This document shows positions 51,163-60,411 of a stretch of DNA of 64,000 nt, one piece after another. The translations under genes and the position numbers were made by a program. The stretch's first letter is position 1, and each line of letters starts with the position of its first letter. The notes beneath the pieces were generated by a model. That model was given only the letters and a program-made list of their open reading frames with translations. It was not told where the DNA came from and did no database searches. The DNA comes from Sulfuricurvum kujiense DSM 16994 (lineage in GTDB: Bacteria > Campylobacterota > Campylobacteria > Campylobacterales > Sulfurimonadaceae): contig NC_014762.1 in NCBI RefSeq assembly GCF_000183725.1, positions 1,240,001 to 1,304,000 of the forward strand. The letters are read 5' to 3'.

Positions 51163-52127
51163 TAGTCGTCTACCGTCATAATAACGGCTCGATAGATGCC
51201 GTTTCGCTAAACGAGATACAAGATCCTGCAGAACATGAAAAGATTGTCTGGATCGATATCTTTAAAGCAAATGAAGAAGAGATAAAACAAGTAGAAATAT
51301 TGTTTAATATTAAAATGCCGACAAAGCATGAAAGGGAAGAGATAGAACTTAGCTCGCGTTATTGGGAAGACAGCCGAAGCATCAACATCAATTCATACTT
51401 CTTTGTCTCTTTCTTTTTTGTCGAGAACAGTAAATCGCACTACAACGAAAGCGTCAGTTTCGTACTCCAGGACAATATCCTCTTTACCGTGCGTGACAGC
51501 GAGCTTCAAACATTCGAGATCATGAGCAAAATGCTGATGTCGAACCCGAAAGAGTTTTTTTCAGGGTATGAGATTTTCATGCATATCTTTGATATCCGGA
51601 TCGACAGAGATGCCGATCTGCTCGAATACGCTTCCAGAGAATCGGATGAGATCCGCAAAAAACTATTGTGGGAAGCGGATGCCCATTCGGTTGAGTTATT
51701 GAGAAAAATTTCCACGTTGCAGGAATTTACCCAAAAGGTACGTCAATCGGTCTTTGACAAACGGAGAATATTGACGGCGATGGTCAAATCCCCTAAACTT
51801 TCTCAAGAAATCAAACAAGACATTACGATTATGATGAAAGACCTGAATTCGTTGGTAGAGTTTATTACGATAGACGGCAATACGCTCGACAACCTTCAAA
51901 ACCTTTTTTTGGCCCAGACCAATATCGAACAAAACAAGATCATCAAACTCTTTACCGTCGCCAGTGTGGTGTTGATGCCTCCGACACTCGTCGCCAGTAT
52001 TTACGGTATGAACTTTCGTTTTATGCCGGAACTCGGCTGGCATTTGGGGTATCCGTTTTCACTTGGGCTGATGATTATCGCCGGATTGATACCCCTTCTT
52101 TATTTTCGAAATCGGGGATGGCTGTAA
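51159..52127 (+). CDS. corA: CorA-family divalent cation channel
   Basis: Takes up magnesium, cobalt or related ions across the inner membrane as a pentamer. The 322-residue protein has a large cytosolic N-terminal domain (about 1-255) with a long stalk helix, then two membrane helices. The pore signature YGMNF ends the first helix (about 287-291) and the chain ends after the second helix with RNRGWL. It is translationally coupled to pgk; a supply of Mg2+ for glycolytic kinases is a tempting but unproven link. Its stop abuts the ackA stop with no gap. Confidence 0.93.
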   Translation: MIVVYRHNNGSIDAVSLNEIQDPAEHEKIVWIDIFKANEEEIKQVEILFNIKMPTKHEREEIELSSRYWEDSRSININSYFFVSFFFVENSKSHYNESVSFVLQDNILFTVRDSELQTFEIMSKMLMSNPKEFFSGYEIFMHIFDIRIDRDADLLEYASRESDEIRKKLLWEADAHSVELLRKISTLQEFTQKVRQSVFDKRRILTAMVKSPKLSQEIKQDITIMMKDLNSLVEFITIDGNTLDNLQNLFLAQTNIEQNKIIKLFTVASVVLMPPTLVASIYGMNFRFMPELGWHLGYPFSLGLMIIAGLIPLLYFRNRGWL

Positions 52128-53234
52128 TTAAGCGCTTAACAGTGATTGAACGTACAGAGCGATCTGCCGCTCCTCATCCGTCGGAATAACGAGCAGTGCT
52201 ACGGTGCTTGCTTCATCGTGAATCCGGGTTTCAAACGCACTGTTTTTAGCTCTGTCCAAACAGATGCCCATATGTTCCAGTCCTTCGCATACCATTTCAT
52301 GGATCAGCGGTGAGTGTTCGCCGATCCCGCCGGTAAAGATGACGGCATCGACACCGCGTAAGACGCTCATGTATGCTCCGAGCTGTTTTCTAAGTCTGTA
52401 GGCAAACATATCAATGGCCAAAGCCGCATTGGCATCACCACTCTTTCGCGCTTCAATGATCGATCTGAGGTCATTGGTACCGGCAATAGCCAGCAAGCCG
52501 CTTTTTTTATTCAAGAGCGTATCCACTTCTTCGATACTCATCCCTTTTTCATGCATAAGATACCCTATGATTGAGGGATCGATGCTTCCGCATCGCGTCC
52601 CCATCATCAGCCCCTCCAGAGGCGTCATCCCCATGGAAGTATCGATACTGCGCCCTTTTTGAATAGCACAGGCGCTTACACCGTTGCCGATATGAAAGGT
52701 AATTAAATTCAAAGACTCGATAGGCTTTTGCAGCAGATCGGACGCCTGAATGCTTACATAATGGTGGGAGGTACCGTGAAAGCCGTACCGGCGGACATGA
52801 AACGATTCGTACAAATCATGTGCGAGGGGATAGCGGTACGCATAAGGGGGCATGGTCTGATGGAAAGCCGTATCGAATACCGCAAAATTCGGGACACTCG
52901 GAGCAATGGCTCGGGCGGCTTGAATCCCCTCGATATTTGCCGGGTTATGGAGCGGTGCGAGAGGGATGAGGGCAGTGATTTCACGGATGAGCGCATCATC
53001 GACGCGTGCGGGTTCATGAAAACGTTCTCCGCCGTGTACGACACGATGGCCGATAGCATCGATTTTGGTAATATCGATATTGTGCAGTTGCAATTGGGTA
53101 CGCATTACTTCAAAACCCTCGTGGTGATCGCGAATCTCCTCGATTAGTCCGTGATCGATCAACTGCAGTGTTTTTGTATTGTAAATGCTGTATTTGATGG
53201 AAGAACTTCCCGCATTGATGACCAAAATACTCAT
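52128..53234 (-). CDS. ackA: acetate kinase
   Basis: Interconverts acetyl phosphate and acetate with ATP. The 368-residue protein has the ASKHA motifs NAGSSSIKYSIY, GHRVVHGGERF, FDTAFHQTMP, TFHIGNGVSACAI (phosphate) and FTGGIGEHSP (adenosine). It is some 30 residues shorter than most AckA, mainly in loops. It overlaps the pta stop by four bases and completes the acetyl-CoA/acetate route. Confidence 0.95.
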   Translation of the reverse strand: MSILVINAGSSSIKYSIYNTKTLQLIDHGLIEEIRDHHEGFEVMRTQLQLHNIDITKIDAIGHRVVHGGERFHEPARVDDALIREITALIPLAPLHNPANIEGIQAARAIAPSVPNFAVFDTAFHQTMPPYAYRYPLAHDLYESFHVRRYGFHGTSHHYVSIQASDLLQKPIESLNLITFHIGNGVSACAIQKGRSIDTSMGMTPLEGLMMGTRCGSIDPSIIGYLMHEKGMSIEEVDTLLNKKSGLLAIAGTNDLRSIIEARKSGDANAALAIDMFAYRLRKQLGAYMSVLRGVDAVIFTGGIGEHSPLIHEMVCEGLEHMGICLDRAKNSAFETRIHDEASTVALLVIPTDEERQIALYVQSLLSA

Positions 53235-55321
53235 AGTTTCTCACTTTGTTGAGCCTGAATGGCGGTAATCAGTACTGTATTGACGATATCGGCGATTTCG
53301 CATCCTCGGCTGAGATCGTTAACCGGTTTTTTGAGCCCTTGAAGTACGGGCCCGATCGCAACGGCACCTGATGAGCGCTGAACCGCCTTATAGGTATTGT
53401 TTCCGGTGTTAAGATCAGGAAAAATAAAGATTGTCGCTTGTCCCGCAACCGGAGAATTCGGAAGTTTTATCAGGGCGACCTCCGGGTCTATTGCGGCGTC
53501 ATATTGGATCGGTCCTTCGATGAGAAGATCAGGATAGCGCTCTTTGACTATATGGGTAGCTTCACGTACTTTTTCGACATCATCGCCATGTCCTGAATTA
53601 CCGGTAGAGTAGGAAAGCATAGCAATTCTCGGCTCTATGCCGAACGCTTTGGCGCTGAATGCCGAAGCAATCGCAATTTCGGCAAGTTCGGGTGCACTTG
53701 GGTCTTGATTGATGGCACAGTCCGCATATACGAGTACTTTGGTATCCAGACACATGAAGAACAAACTCGATACCAGCGAGATTTCGGGAAGTGTTTTGAT
53801 GATCTGCAATGCGGGAAGAACCGTATCCTGCGTCGTATGTACGGCACCCGAAACCATTCCGTCCGCGTCGCCGCTATATACCATCATGGTGGCAAAATAG
53901 GTTCGGTGGCTCATTGCGTCTATCGCCGTATTCATACTGAGACCTTTATGCGCACGCAAGGCATAGAAACTGTCGATGTACTGCTGCATAAGCGGAGAAG
54001 TCAAAGGGTCGATAATCGTAGCTTTGGAAATATCAAGCCCTAATGTATTGGCCTGATGTAAAACACTTGTCCGTTCTCCCAGTAAAATCAAATCGACGGC
54101 ATCCCGACGCAATAAAATTTCGGCGGCACGCAAAATACGTTCATCGTTGCTTTCAGGCAGGACGATACGTTTTCGTTCGGATCTGGCGCGCTGATAGAGT
54201 GTGTATTCAAACATGGCGGGGGTAATAATATCGCTGTGAGCCGTACGAAGACGCTCTTGGAGCAGATCAACATTTACAGCATTCATAAATGCCCCGATTG
54301 CAAGAGCAATTTTACGATTTTGTTCCGGATGGAGCGATGCCGAGATACTGTCTACTTTCAGGGCACTTTGATAGGTATCGCTCTTGACACTTAAAATGGG
54401 GATGTTCAGAAAATTGATACCGCCGATGAGTTTTAAAAAATTGTCCGGCGGGATGATACCTCCGGTCAGTAAAATAGCGGAGATGGTAGGGAAATCTTTG
54501 GAATAATTGGCATACAGTACGGTTAAAATGATATCTAGACGGTCACCCGGAACGATGATAAGATCGTTATCCTCGAGGCGATCCAGCAAGTGCTCCAAAT
54601 GCATCGCCGCGATTTTAGGATGTCGTATCATCCGATCGAGATCTTTTTTCTCGCCGACAAGTAAAGAACATTCCAGTGCATGTTTGACTTCGGCAACGCT
54701 TAAGCGATCGAGTTCGTCAATTTCTTCCATAAAAAAGGTAAGGGTGCTTTGGTCGATGACCTCTTCGGTGAATCTACGATATATCGCTTCATCCAGCCGA
54801 TTTACAAAAAGGGCGATCTGTTCCACATGCTCATTTTTGAGCGATACCCGTTCCAAATCGATTTCATGAATGAGCTGTTCATGCGTTTTGTGTTTTCCGT
54901 TTATAACGCTGATGTAAGGTGCTTGGAGATTTTTGGCGATAATATGGTTAAAGTTTTGAGAGAGAGTTTTTGAAAAGGAGGCTTGATCCAGCCCCTGAAT
55001 CATGACGAAATCGAATTCCGACTCTAACCGATGGTACTGTTCAAAGAGGCGTTCCAAAATAATCGATTCTTTCCCCTCTGAGAGGAGTGTTTCTACTTCA
55101 TCCAGACCGAAACATCGGCAGCTTTCGGGAGTTTGCTCCAAATTAAAGTGTTTTATCATAAACTCTATATCACTGTCGGGCAATGAAATGTTTTTAATAA
55201 TAGGTTTAAAAAATGCCAGTTTATGAACACGGCTTTTTAGGAGTTCCATAATCCCCATTGAGATGATCAGCGATCCCGAATTTGGCTCTAACGAAGCGAT
55301 GTAGAGATTTTTAACACTCAC
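53231..55321 (-). CDS. pta: phosphate acetyltransferase
   Basis: Converts acetyl-CoA and phosphate to acetyl phosphate and CoA. The 696-residue protein is the long form: an N-terminal P-loop-like domain (about 1-200) whose loop EPNSGS lacks the Lys, as in E. coli Pta, a middle DRTGG domain (about 210-340) and the catalytic PTA domain (about 375-690), with SYSTGNSGHGDDVEKV and FPDLNTGNNTYKAVQRS. GTG start at 55319-55321 with AAGGAG seven bases upstream. It is the first gene of pta-ackA. Confidence 0.95.
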   Translation of the reverse strand: MSVKNLYIASLEPNSGSLIISMGIMELLKSRVHKLAFFKPIIKNISLPDSDIEFMIKHFNLEQTPESCRCFGLDEVETLLSEGKESIILERLFEQYHRLESEFDFVMIQGLDQASFSKTLSQNFNHIIAKNLQAPYISVINGKHKTHEQLIHEIDLERVSLKNEHVEQIALFVNRLDEAIYRRFTEEVIDQSTLTFFMEEIDELDRLSVAEVKHALECSLLVGEKKDLDRMIRHPKIAAMHLEHLLDRLEDNDLIIVPGDRLDIILTVLYANYSKDFPTISAILLTGGIIPPDNFLKLIGGINFLNIPILSVKSDTYQSALKVDSISASLHPEQNRKIALAIGAFMNAVNVDLLQERLRTAHSDIITPAMFEYTLYQRARSERKRIVLPESNDERILRAAEILLRRDAVDLILLGERTSVLHQANTLGLDISKATIIDPLTSPLMQQYIDSFYALRAHKGLSMNTAIDAMSHRTYFATMMVYSGDADGMVSGAVHTTQDTVLPALQIIKTLPEISLVSSLFFMCLDTKVLVYADCAINQDPSAPELAEIAIASAFSAKAFGIEPRIAMLSYSTGNSGHGDDVEKVREATHIVKERYPDLLIEGPIQYDAAIDPEVALIKLPNSPVAGQATIFIFPDLNTGNNTYKAVQRSSGAVAIGPVLQGLKKPVNDLSRGCEIADIVNTVLITAIQAQQSEKL

Positions 55322-55439
55322 GGCGGCACTCCTTGATCATATATACGAACATTTTATCATTGATCTATATTATACATCTTTAATGCGCTTAACACCAAAA
55401 TAGACCTATACTTCCTCTCACCATTTACGAGGACCTACA

Positions 55440-56693
55440 ATGCCATTTTTACACTTCTCTCTTTTATCCCCGATCGTTCAAGCGGTGAAAGAGAGCGGCT
55501 ACACTCATCCTACGCCTATTCAGGAAAAAGTGATTCCCCTTGTCTTGGAGAAGAACGATATTCTTGCGCGCGCTCAGACGGGAAGCGGAAAAAGTGCGAG
55601 CTTTGTACTGCCGATATTACATCTTTGGTCGTTAAGCCGCAGCGAGGGAAAAGGGAAGATCAAAGCCCTCATCCTGACGCCGACACGCGAATTGACACTG
55701 CAGGTGGCACAGGCGTTTGAAAGCATGGGGAAACATCTTCCGATAAAACCGAAAGTGCTCAGCATCATCGGCGGGGAAAGCATCGGCGATCAGCTCTACG
55801 CCATTCAGCAGGGTTGTGATATTCTCGTTGCAACATCGGGACGATTTCTGGACGTATTGAAGAAAAAGCAGATGAATTTGTCGCATCTGGAGTTTTTTGT
55901 CCTGGATGAAGCGGACAAAATGCTCGACCTCGGATTTGCCGAAGAGCTGGAACTGATTTTGGATGCTATCCCCCAAAAACGCCAAAATCTCCTCTTTTCA
56001 GCGACGTATCCGCCGAAGATGGAGTCAATCGCCTCCAAAATCACCCCAAACCCGATTCATGTCACGTTAGAAGCGGAGATGCCGACGGTACAGAATATCC
56101 ATCAGCGTGTTATCGAAGTAAATCCCGAAAATCGGGGCCCTTTGCTCCGTCACCTGCTCAATACCGAAAAATGGGAGCAGGTATTGGTGTTCATGGCGAA
56201 CAAAAGAGCCTCCGACAATATCGCCGCAAAGTTCCGCAAATACGGATTTTCGGCGGATTCGTTTAACGGCGATCTTCTCCAAGAGGATCGGAACTATGTG
56301 CTAGAGCAGTTCAAAAAGAAAAAAATCCGCATTCTCTTTGCGACCGATATCGCTGCGAGGGGATTGGATATCGATGATATCACCTGTGTGGTCAATTTCG
56401 ATCTCCCCCGTTCTCCCGCCGATTATATCCACCGTATCGGACGTACGGGACGGGCGGGTAAATCCGGGCTTGCGATCTCGTTTATCGGGTTTGCCGAAAG
56501 AGATCATTTCGCATTGATCGAGAAACGCTCCAAGATCAAGCTGCCGCGCGAACAGATCGAGGGATTCGAACTCATCGGAACCCCTCCGCCGAAGAAAAAA
56601 GGTCCCGAACCGGTCAAAGGAAAAGGGAAAAGTAAAAAAGACAAAGCCCGTGAGCTTGCCGCCAAAAATACTAAAGACTCAGGAAACCAATGA
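55440..56693 (+). CDS. DEAD-box RNA helicase, RhlE-like
   Basis: Unwinds RNA, probably in ribosome assembly or RNA decay. The 417-residue protein has the Q motif (PTPIQEKVIP), motif I AQTGSGKS, Ia PTRELT, II VLDEADKM, III SAT, V ATDIAARGLDI and VI HRIGRTGRAG. A Lys-rich tail (about 385-417, KKKGPEPVKGKGKSKK) should aid RNA binding. The ATG follows GAGGACCTACA. It overlaps tex by four bases, suggesting a joint RNA-related transcript. Confidence 0.93.
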   Translation: MPFLHFSLLSPIVQAVKESGYTHPTPIQEKVIPLVLEKNDILARAQTGSGKSASFVLPILHLWSLSRSEGKGKIKALILTPTRELTLQVAQAFESMGKHLPIKPKVLSIIGGESIGDQLYAIQQGCDILVATSGRFLDVLKKKQMNLSHLEFFVLDEADKMLDLGFAEELELILDAIPQKRQNLLFSATYPPKMESIASKITPNPIHVTLEAEMPTVQNIHQRVIEVNPENRGPLLRHLLNTEKWEQVLVFMANKRASDNIAAKFRKYGFSADSFNGDLLQEDRNYVLEQFKKKKIRILFATDIAARGLDIDDITCVVNFDLPRSPADYIHRIGRTGRAGKSGLAISFIGFAERDHFALIEKRSKIKLPREQIEGFELIGTPPPKKKGPEPVKGKGKSKKDKARELAAKNTKDSGNQ

Positions 56694-58810
56694 ACAGCCT
56701 CATCGATCTTCTTTCTCAAAAAACAGCTCTTACATCCAAAACCGTCAGTAACATTCTCAAGCTTCTCGAAGAGGGATCAACCATCCCTTTTATCGCCCGC
56801 TATCGCAAAGAAATGACGGGGGGCGCTACGGACGAGCAGCTGCGGGAGTTTGAGAACATCTACGGCTATTCGAAAAAACTTCTGGAACGTAAAGAAGAGG
56901 TGGGACGGCTTATTTCGGAGCGTGCCGAATTCAGCAATGAATTGCGCACATTATTGAACGGCGCTTCCACTCTCCAGGAGGTTGAGGATATCTACCGTCC
57001 ATTCAAAGAGAAGAAAAACACCCGAGCAAGTGTCGCCATTGCCTCAGGACTGGAACCGTTGGCCGATCTGCTGGAGAGCGGACGGTTGGAATTGGACGAA
57101 TTTACCAAAAGAGCCGATAGTTTTGTAAAAGGCTCCGTTTCCACACGCGAGGATGCGATCAAAGGGGCTCAGGATATTGTGGCGGAGCGCTACAGCGACG
57201 ATGCGCGTGAGCGCGATTACTGGCGTCGTCAGATACAGGAATATTCCTCATTTGAGATCAAGGCGGCAAAAGGGATGAAAGAGGAGGGGCTTTTCGCCAA
57301 ACTTGCCGGAAAAACGGAGAAAATTTCCTCCATCCCCTCTCACCGTTATCTGGCGATTATGCGCGGGGTAGCCGAAAAAGAGCTGAGTGTTAAAATTTCA
57401 ATGGATACAGATCGTGTGGAGAATACGATCGCGCGCTATCGCATACCAAAACACGCTAAAAGCTCTCAAAGTCTTCTGTTGTCCGCTTATCTTGACGGTT
57501 TTAAGCGGCTCCTTTTCCCATCTTTGGAACGGGAAATCCATACGATGGTAAAAGAGAAAGCGGATACACAAGCGATCAATACTTTCGGTAAAAACCTCAC
57601 CCAGCTTTTAGGTTCCCCTCCCGTAACCAAACGTGTAATTTTGGGTGTCGATCCGGCGTATCGGACAGGGTGTAAACTCGCCGTAGTGGATGAGAACGGT
57701 ACCTATATGGACCACGCGGTGATTTTTCCGACACCGCCGCAAAGCGATTTTGAGAAGAGCGCCCAGGTCATTAAAAAGCTCTCTCAGCGTTACGGATTCA
57801 ATGCCGTTGCCATAGGAAACGGAACGGGTTCACGGGAGACGCAGGAATTTTTTGCAAAGCTGAACCGTGACGAGGGGATGAACCTCACCTATACGGTCGT
57901 TTCCGAAGCGGGTGCATCAGTCTATTCCGCCTCGAAAATCGCTCAGGAGGAATATCCGCAGCTTGATGTCACAATTCGGGGCGCGATATCGATTGCACAG
58001 AGACTGCGCGACCCGATGGCGGCGCTGGTCAAGATCGATCCGAAATCGCTCGGCGTAGGGCAGTATCAGCACGATGTCGATCAAAAACTCTTGGAAAAAA
58101 AACTCGGCAGTGTCACCGAAGATTTGGTTAATCGTATCGGTGTAGACCCAAACAGCGCATCGGTATCGCTTCTCTCCTACGTGGCTGGGGTCGGGACAAA
58201 GGTTGCCAGGGCAATCGTAGAGTACCGCGAGCAAAGCGGAGCGTTTAAAGCCAAACAGGAACTTCTCAAGGTCAAAGGGCTCGGTGCCAAAGCGTATGAA
58301 CAGTGTGCCGGGTTCTTTCGGATACGGGAGGGGAGAAGCGTACTGGATAACACCGGCGTCCACCCTGAGAGTTATGAGGCGGCGAATGAGCTGATGAAGC
58401 GGTATGAACTCTCCGCCATCACGAAAGATCAGCTTCCAAAAATCTCGCAGGAGTTAGGAATAGGGGAAGCGACGCTCGCAGACATAGTCGCTGAGCTTCG
58501 AAAACCGGGATTTGACCCGCGTGAGACGCTGCCTCCGATTATGTTCCGTTCGGATTTAACCGATATCAAAGAGCTGCGTGAGGGGTCTATCGTTTCAGGT
58601 GTCGTCCGAAACATTGCCGACTTCGGTGCGTTTGTCGATATCGGACTTAAAAATGACGGATTGATCCATATTTCGCAGATGTCCGATAAGCGGATATCGC
58701 ATCCCCTTGAGGTCCTCAGCGTCAATCAGCAGTTGAGCCGTATTCGTGTTATCGAAGTCGACGGTGTCAAAGGAAAAGTGGGGTTGAGTTTGAAGGATAT
58801 AGTAATCTAA
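56690..58810 (+). CDS. tex: transcription accessory protein Tex
   Basis: A nucleic-acid-binding protein linked to transcription and RNA processing. The 706-residue protein has the N-terminal helix-turn-helix region (FIARYRKEMTGGATDEQLR), a YqgF-like RNase H fold (about 320-420, LGVDPAYRTGCKLAVVD and IGNGTGSRET), tandem HhH motifs (about 490-560) and a C-terminal S1 domain (about 630-700, GSIVSGVVRNIADFGAFVDIG). Length is slightly under the usual 770. It follows the helicase with an ATGA overlap. Confidence 0.95.
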   Translation: MNSLIDLLSQKTALTSKTVSNILKLLEEGSTIPFIARYRKEMTGGATDEQLREFENIYGYSKKLLERKEEVGRLISERAEFSNELRTLLNGASTLQEVEDIYRPFKEKKNTRASVAIASGLEPLADLLESGRLELDEFTKRADSFVKGSVSTREDAIKGAQDIVAERYSDDARERDYWRRQIQEYSSFEIKAAKGMKEEGLFAKLAGKTEKISSIPSHRYLAIMRGVAEKELSVKISMDTDRVENTIARYRIPKHAKSSQSLLLSAYLDGFKRLLFPSLEREIHTMVKEKADTQAINTFGKNLTQLLGSPPVTKRVILGVDPAYRTGCKLAVVDENGTYMDHAVIFPTPPQSDFEKSAQVIKKLSQRYGFNAVAIGNGTGSRETQEFFAKLNRDEGMNLTYTVVSEAGASVYSASKIAQEEYPQLDVTIRGAISIAQRLRDPMAALVKIDPKSLGVGQYQHDVDQKLLEKKLGSVTEDLVNRIGVDPNSASVSLLSYVAGVGTKVARAIVEYREQSGAFKAKQELLKVKGLGAKAYEQCAGFFRIREGRSVLDNTGVHPESYEAANELMKRYELSAITKDQLPKISQELGIGEATLADIVAELRKPGFDPRETLPPIMFRSDLTDIKELREGSIVSGVVRNIADFGAFVDIGLKNDGLIHISQMSDKRISHPLEVLSVNQQLSRIRVIEVDGVKGKVGLSLKDIVI

Positions 58811-58816
58811 TTTGTT

Positions 58817-58839
58817 TTTTAATGTATATTTTAATGTAT
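58817..58839. repeat. tandem 11-base repeat upstream of hsp20
   Basis: TTTTAATGTAT occurs twice with a 12-base period, directly after tex. It may be part of an AT-rich promoter or a regulator site. Confidence 0.45.
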
Positions 58840-58860
58840 TAAAAACTAGAATAATACCAA

Positions 58861-58896
58861 GCAGAGGTTGACTGAAAAGTGCAGTTTCTTCTCTGC
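58861..58896 (+). promoter_or_regulatory. leader dyad upstream of hsp20
   Basis: GCAGAG (58861-58866) pairs with CTCTGC (58891-58896), and inside it ACTG pairs with CAGT around AAAAGTG. This gives a two-step hairpin about 22 bases before the hsp20 ATG. No CIRCE or HAIR repeat is present, so heat control might act through this structure or through a -10-type promoter nearby. Confidence 0.35.
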
Positions 58897-58918
58897 AATT
58901 TATTCTAAAGGATACATT

Positions 58919-59347
58919 ATGTTATTAACACGATTCGATCCGTTTAAAGAGTTGCGTACGTTAGAAGAGCGTATGAGAGGGGCGTTTTCGCCTGATGTAA
59001 CCAAAGATATGTTTTCAAGCTTTAAACCCTCCGTCAATACGAGGGAAGGGGAGTTTGCCTACCATATCGATGTCGATCTTCCCGGTGTCAAAAAAGAGGA
59101 CATCAGTGTAAAAGTCGAAAACGGTGTTCTGACTCTCAAAGGGGAGAGAAAAGAGAAAAAAGAGGTTAAAAAAGAGGAATACTACCAGTGTGAAAGCAGT
59201 TTCGGGAGTTTCACCCGCAGTTTTACCTTGCCCTCAAATGTCGATGCCGAAAACATCCATGCCGAAAACAAAGACGGTGTGTTGGAGATTACTTTGCCGA
59301 AAAAAGAGGGCAAAGGGGAATCTGCAAAACAGATTAAGGTGAAATAG
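58919..59347 (+). CDS. small heat shock protein of the Hsp20 family
   Basis: An ATP-independent chaperone that holds unfolding proteins. The 142-residue protein has a short N-terminal arm (MLLTRFDPFKELRTLEER) and the alpha-crystallin domain (about 40-130) with VDLPGVKKEDISVKVENGVLTLKG, given here as the region 52-75, and the closing strand ADKDG-like ENKDGVLEITLPKK. The C-terminal tail lacks a clear IXI motif, ending in AKQIKVK, which may partly serve. The ATG has AAAGGA upstream; an in-frame TTG 17 codons earlier does not fit the family. Confidence 0.92.
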   Translation: MLLTRFDPFKELRTLEERMRGAFSPDVTKDMFSSFKPSVNTREGEFAYHIDVDLPGVKKEDISVKVENGVLTLKGERKEKKEVKKEEYYQCESSFGSFTRSFTLPSNVDAENIHAENKDGVLEITLPKKEGKGESAKQIKVK

Positions 59348-59380
59348 CCGTTTTCTGATAAATCCGTTAAAGGAGTTACC

Positions 59381-60406
59381 GTGTCAGCATTAGCGTGGCT
59401 TTCGAACAAACTCGAAGATGGGAGAATTGCGTGTGAAGCGTGCAATCAGCATTGTAAGCTTCATGAAGGTGAATACGGGATCTGCGGTATACGCAAAGTA
59501 GAAAACGGGGAGTTGCAGCTTCTGACATACGGCCTAGCGGCCGCGGTGAATGTTGATCCGATCGAAAAAAAACCGATGTTTCATTTTTTACCGGGCTCAC
59601 AGGTCTTTTCGTTCGGGACGGTGGGGTGTAATTTTTCGTGCAAATTTTGCCAAAACGCCGATATTTCGCAATACCCGAAAGAACACAATCACGATATATT
59701 CGGAAGTTCGCTCTCACCCCATAAAGCGGTTGAATTGGCCCTTGAGTACGGATGCCAAAGCATCGCCTATACCTACAATGAACCGGTCGTTTTTTTCGAA
59801 TACACCTATGATACGGCCAAACTGGCCCACGAAGCGGGGCTGAAAAACATCTATGTCACCAGCGGCTATGAAACCCATAAAGCGATCGACACGATAGCCC
59901 CATTTTTAGACGGGATGAATATTGATATTAAAGGATATAGCCAGTCGTTTTATAAAGATATCTGCGGAGGTTCGCTCAAACCTGTGTTGGAGACTGTCGA
60001 ATATGCCCATAAAAAAGGGATCTGGATCGAAACGACGACACTGCTGATTCCGGGACTGAACGACTCGGATGAAGAACTTCGCAAAATCGCATCGTTTCAA
60101 GCGGCGCTCGATCCTTCGATGCCGTGGCATATCAGTGCATTTCAGCCGATGTATAAAATGACGGATATTCCTCGGACACCCTCTTCAACCCTTCGGCGTG
60201 CCTATGAAATAGGCAAGGAAGCGGGATTAAAATACGTTTATGTCGGAAATATCGATGATGAGTCGCGTGAATCGACCTATTGTTCTTCCTGTCATAAGCC
60301 GCTTATTGAACGGCACGGCCACGTCGGACAATTTGTTACCAATCATCTTGTTAATTTAAATGTCTGTCCTTACTGCAGTACGTCGGTTGAAGGTGTCTGG
60401 CATTAG
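59381..60406 (+). CDS. amrS: AmmeMemoRadiSam system radical SAM enzyme
   Basis: A radical SAM enzyme of the AmrS/COG1180 family whose substrate is unknown. The 341-residue protein has the cluster motif CNFSCKFCQN (Cys83, Cys87, Cys90), an N-terminal Cys motif (CEACNQHC and CGIR) and a C-terminal Cys set (CSSCHKP and CPYC) that could hold zinc or a second site. The start is GTG with AAAGGAG upstream. The usual partners AmmeA (AMMECR1) and Memo are not adjacent here. Its end is five bases from the convergent ATPase stop. Confidence 0.9.
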   Translation: MSALAWLSNKLEDGRIACEACNQHCKLHEGEYGICGIRKVENGELQLLTYGLAAAVNVDPIEKKPMFHFLPGSQVFSFGTVGCNFSCKFCQNADISQYPKEHNHDIFGSSLSPHKAVELALEYGCQSIAYTYNEPVVFFEYTYDTAKLAHEAGLKNIYVTSGYETHKAIDTIAPFLDGMNIDIKGYSQSFYKDICGGSLKPVLETVEYAHKKGIWIETTTLLIPGLNDSDEELRKIASFQAALDPSMPWHISAFQPMYKMTDIPRTPSSTLRRAYEIGKEAGLKYVYVGNIDDESRESTYCSSCHKPLIERHGHVGQFVTNHLVNLNVCPYCSTSVEGVWH

Positions 60407-60411
60407 ACATT

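Noticed and set aside
52128-52139. Perfect 12-base palindrome TTAAGCGCTTAA at the corA/ackA junction
   Set aside because: It coincides with the last codons and stop of ackA and the adjoining corA stop, has no loop or T-run, and is more likely a coding coincidence than a terminator.
58811-58918. CIRCE or HAIR operator upstream of hsp20
   Set aside because: Neither TTAGCACTC/GAGTGCTAA nor CTTGAGT/ACTCAAG is present; only an unrelated dyad is found.
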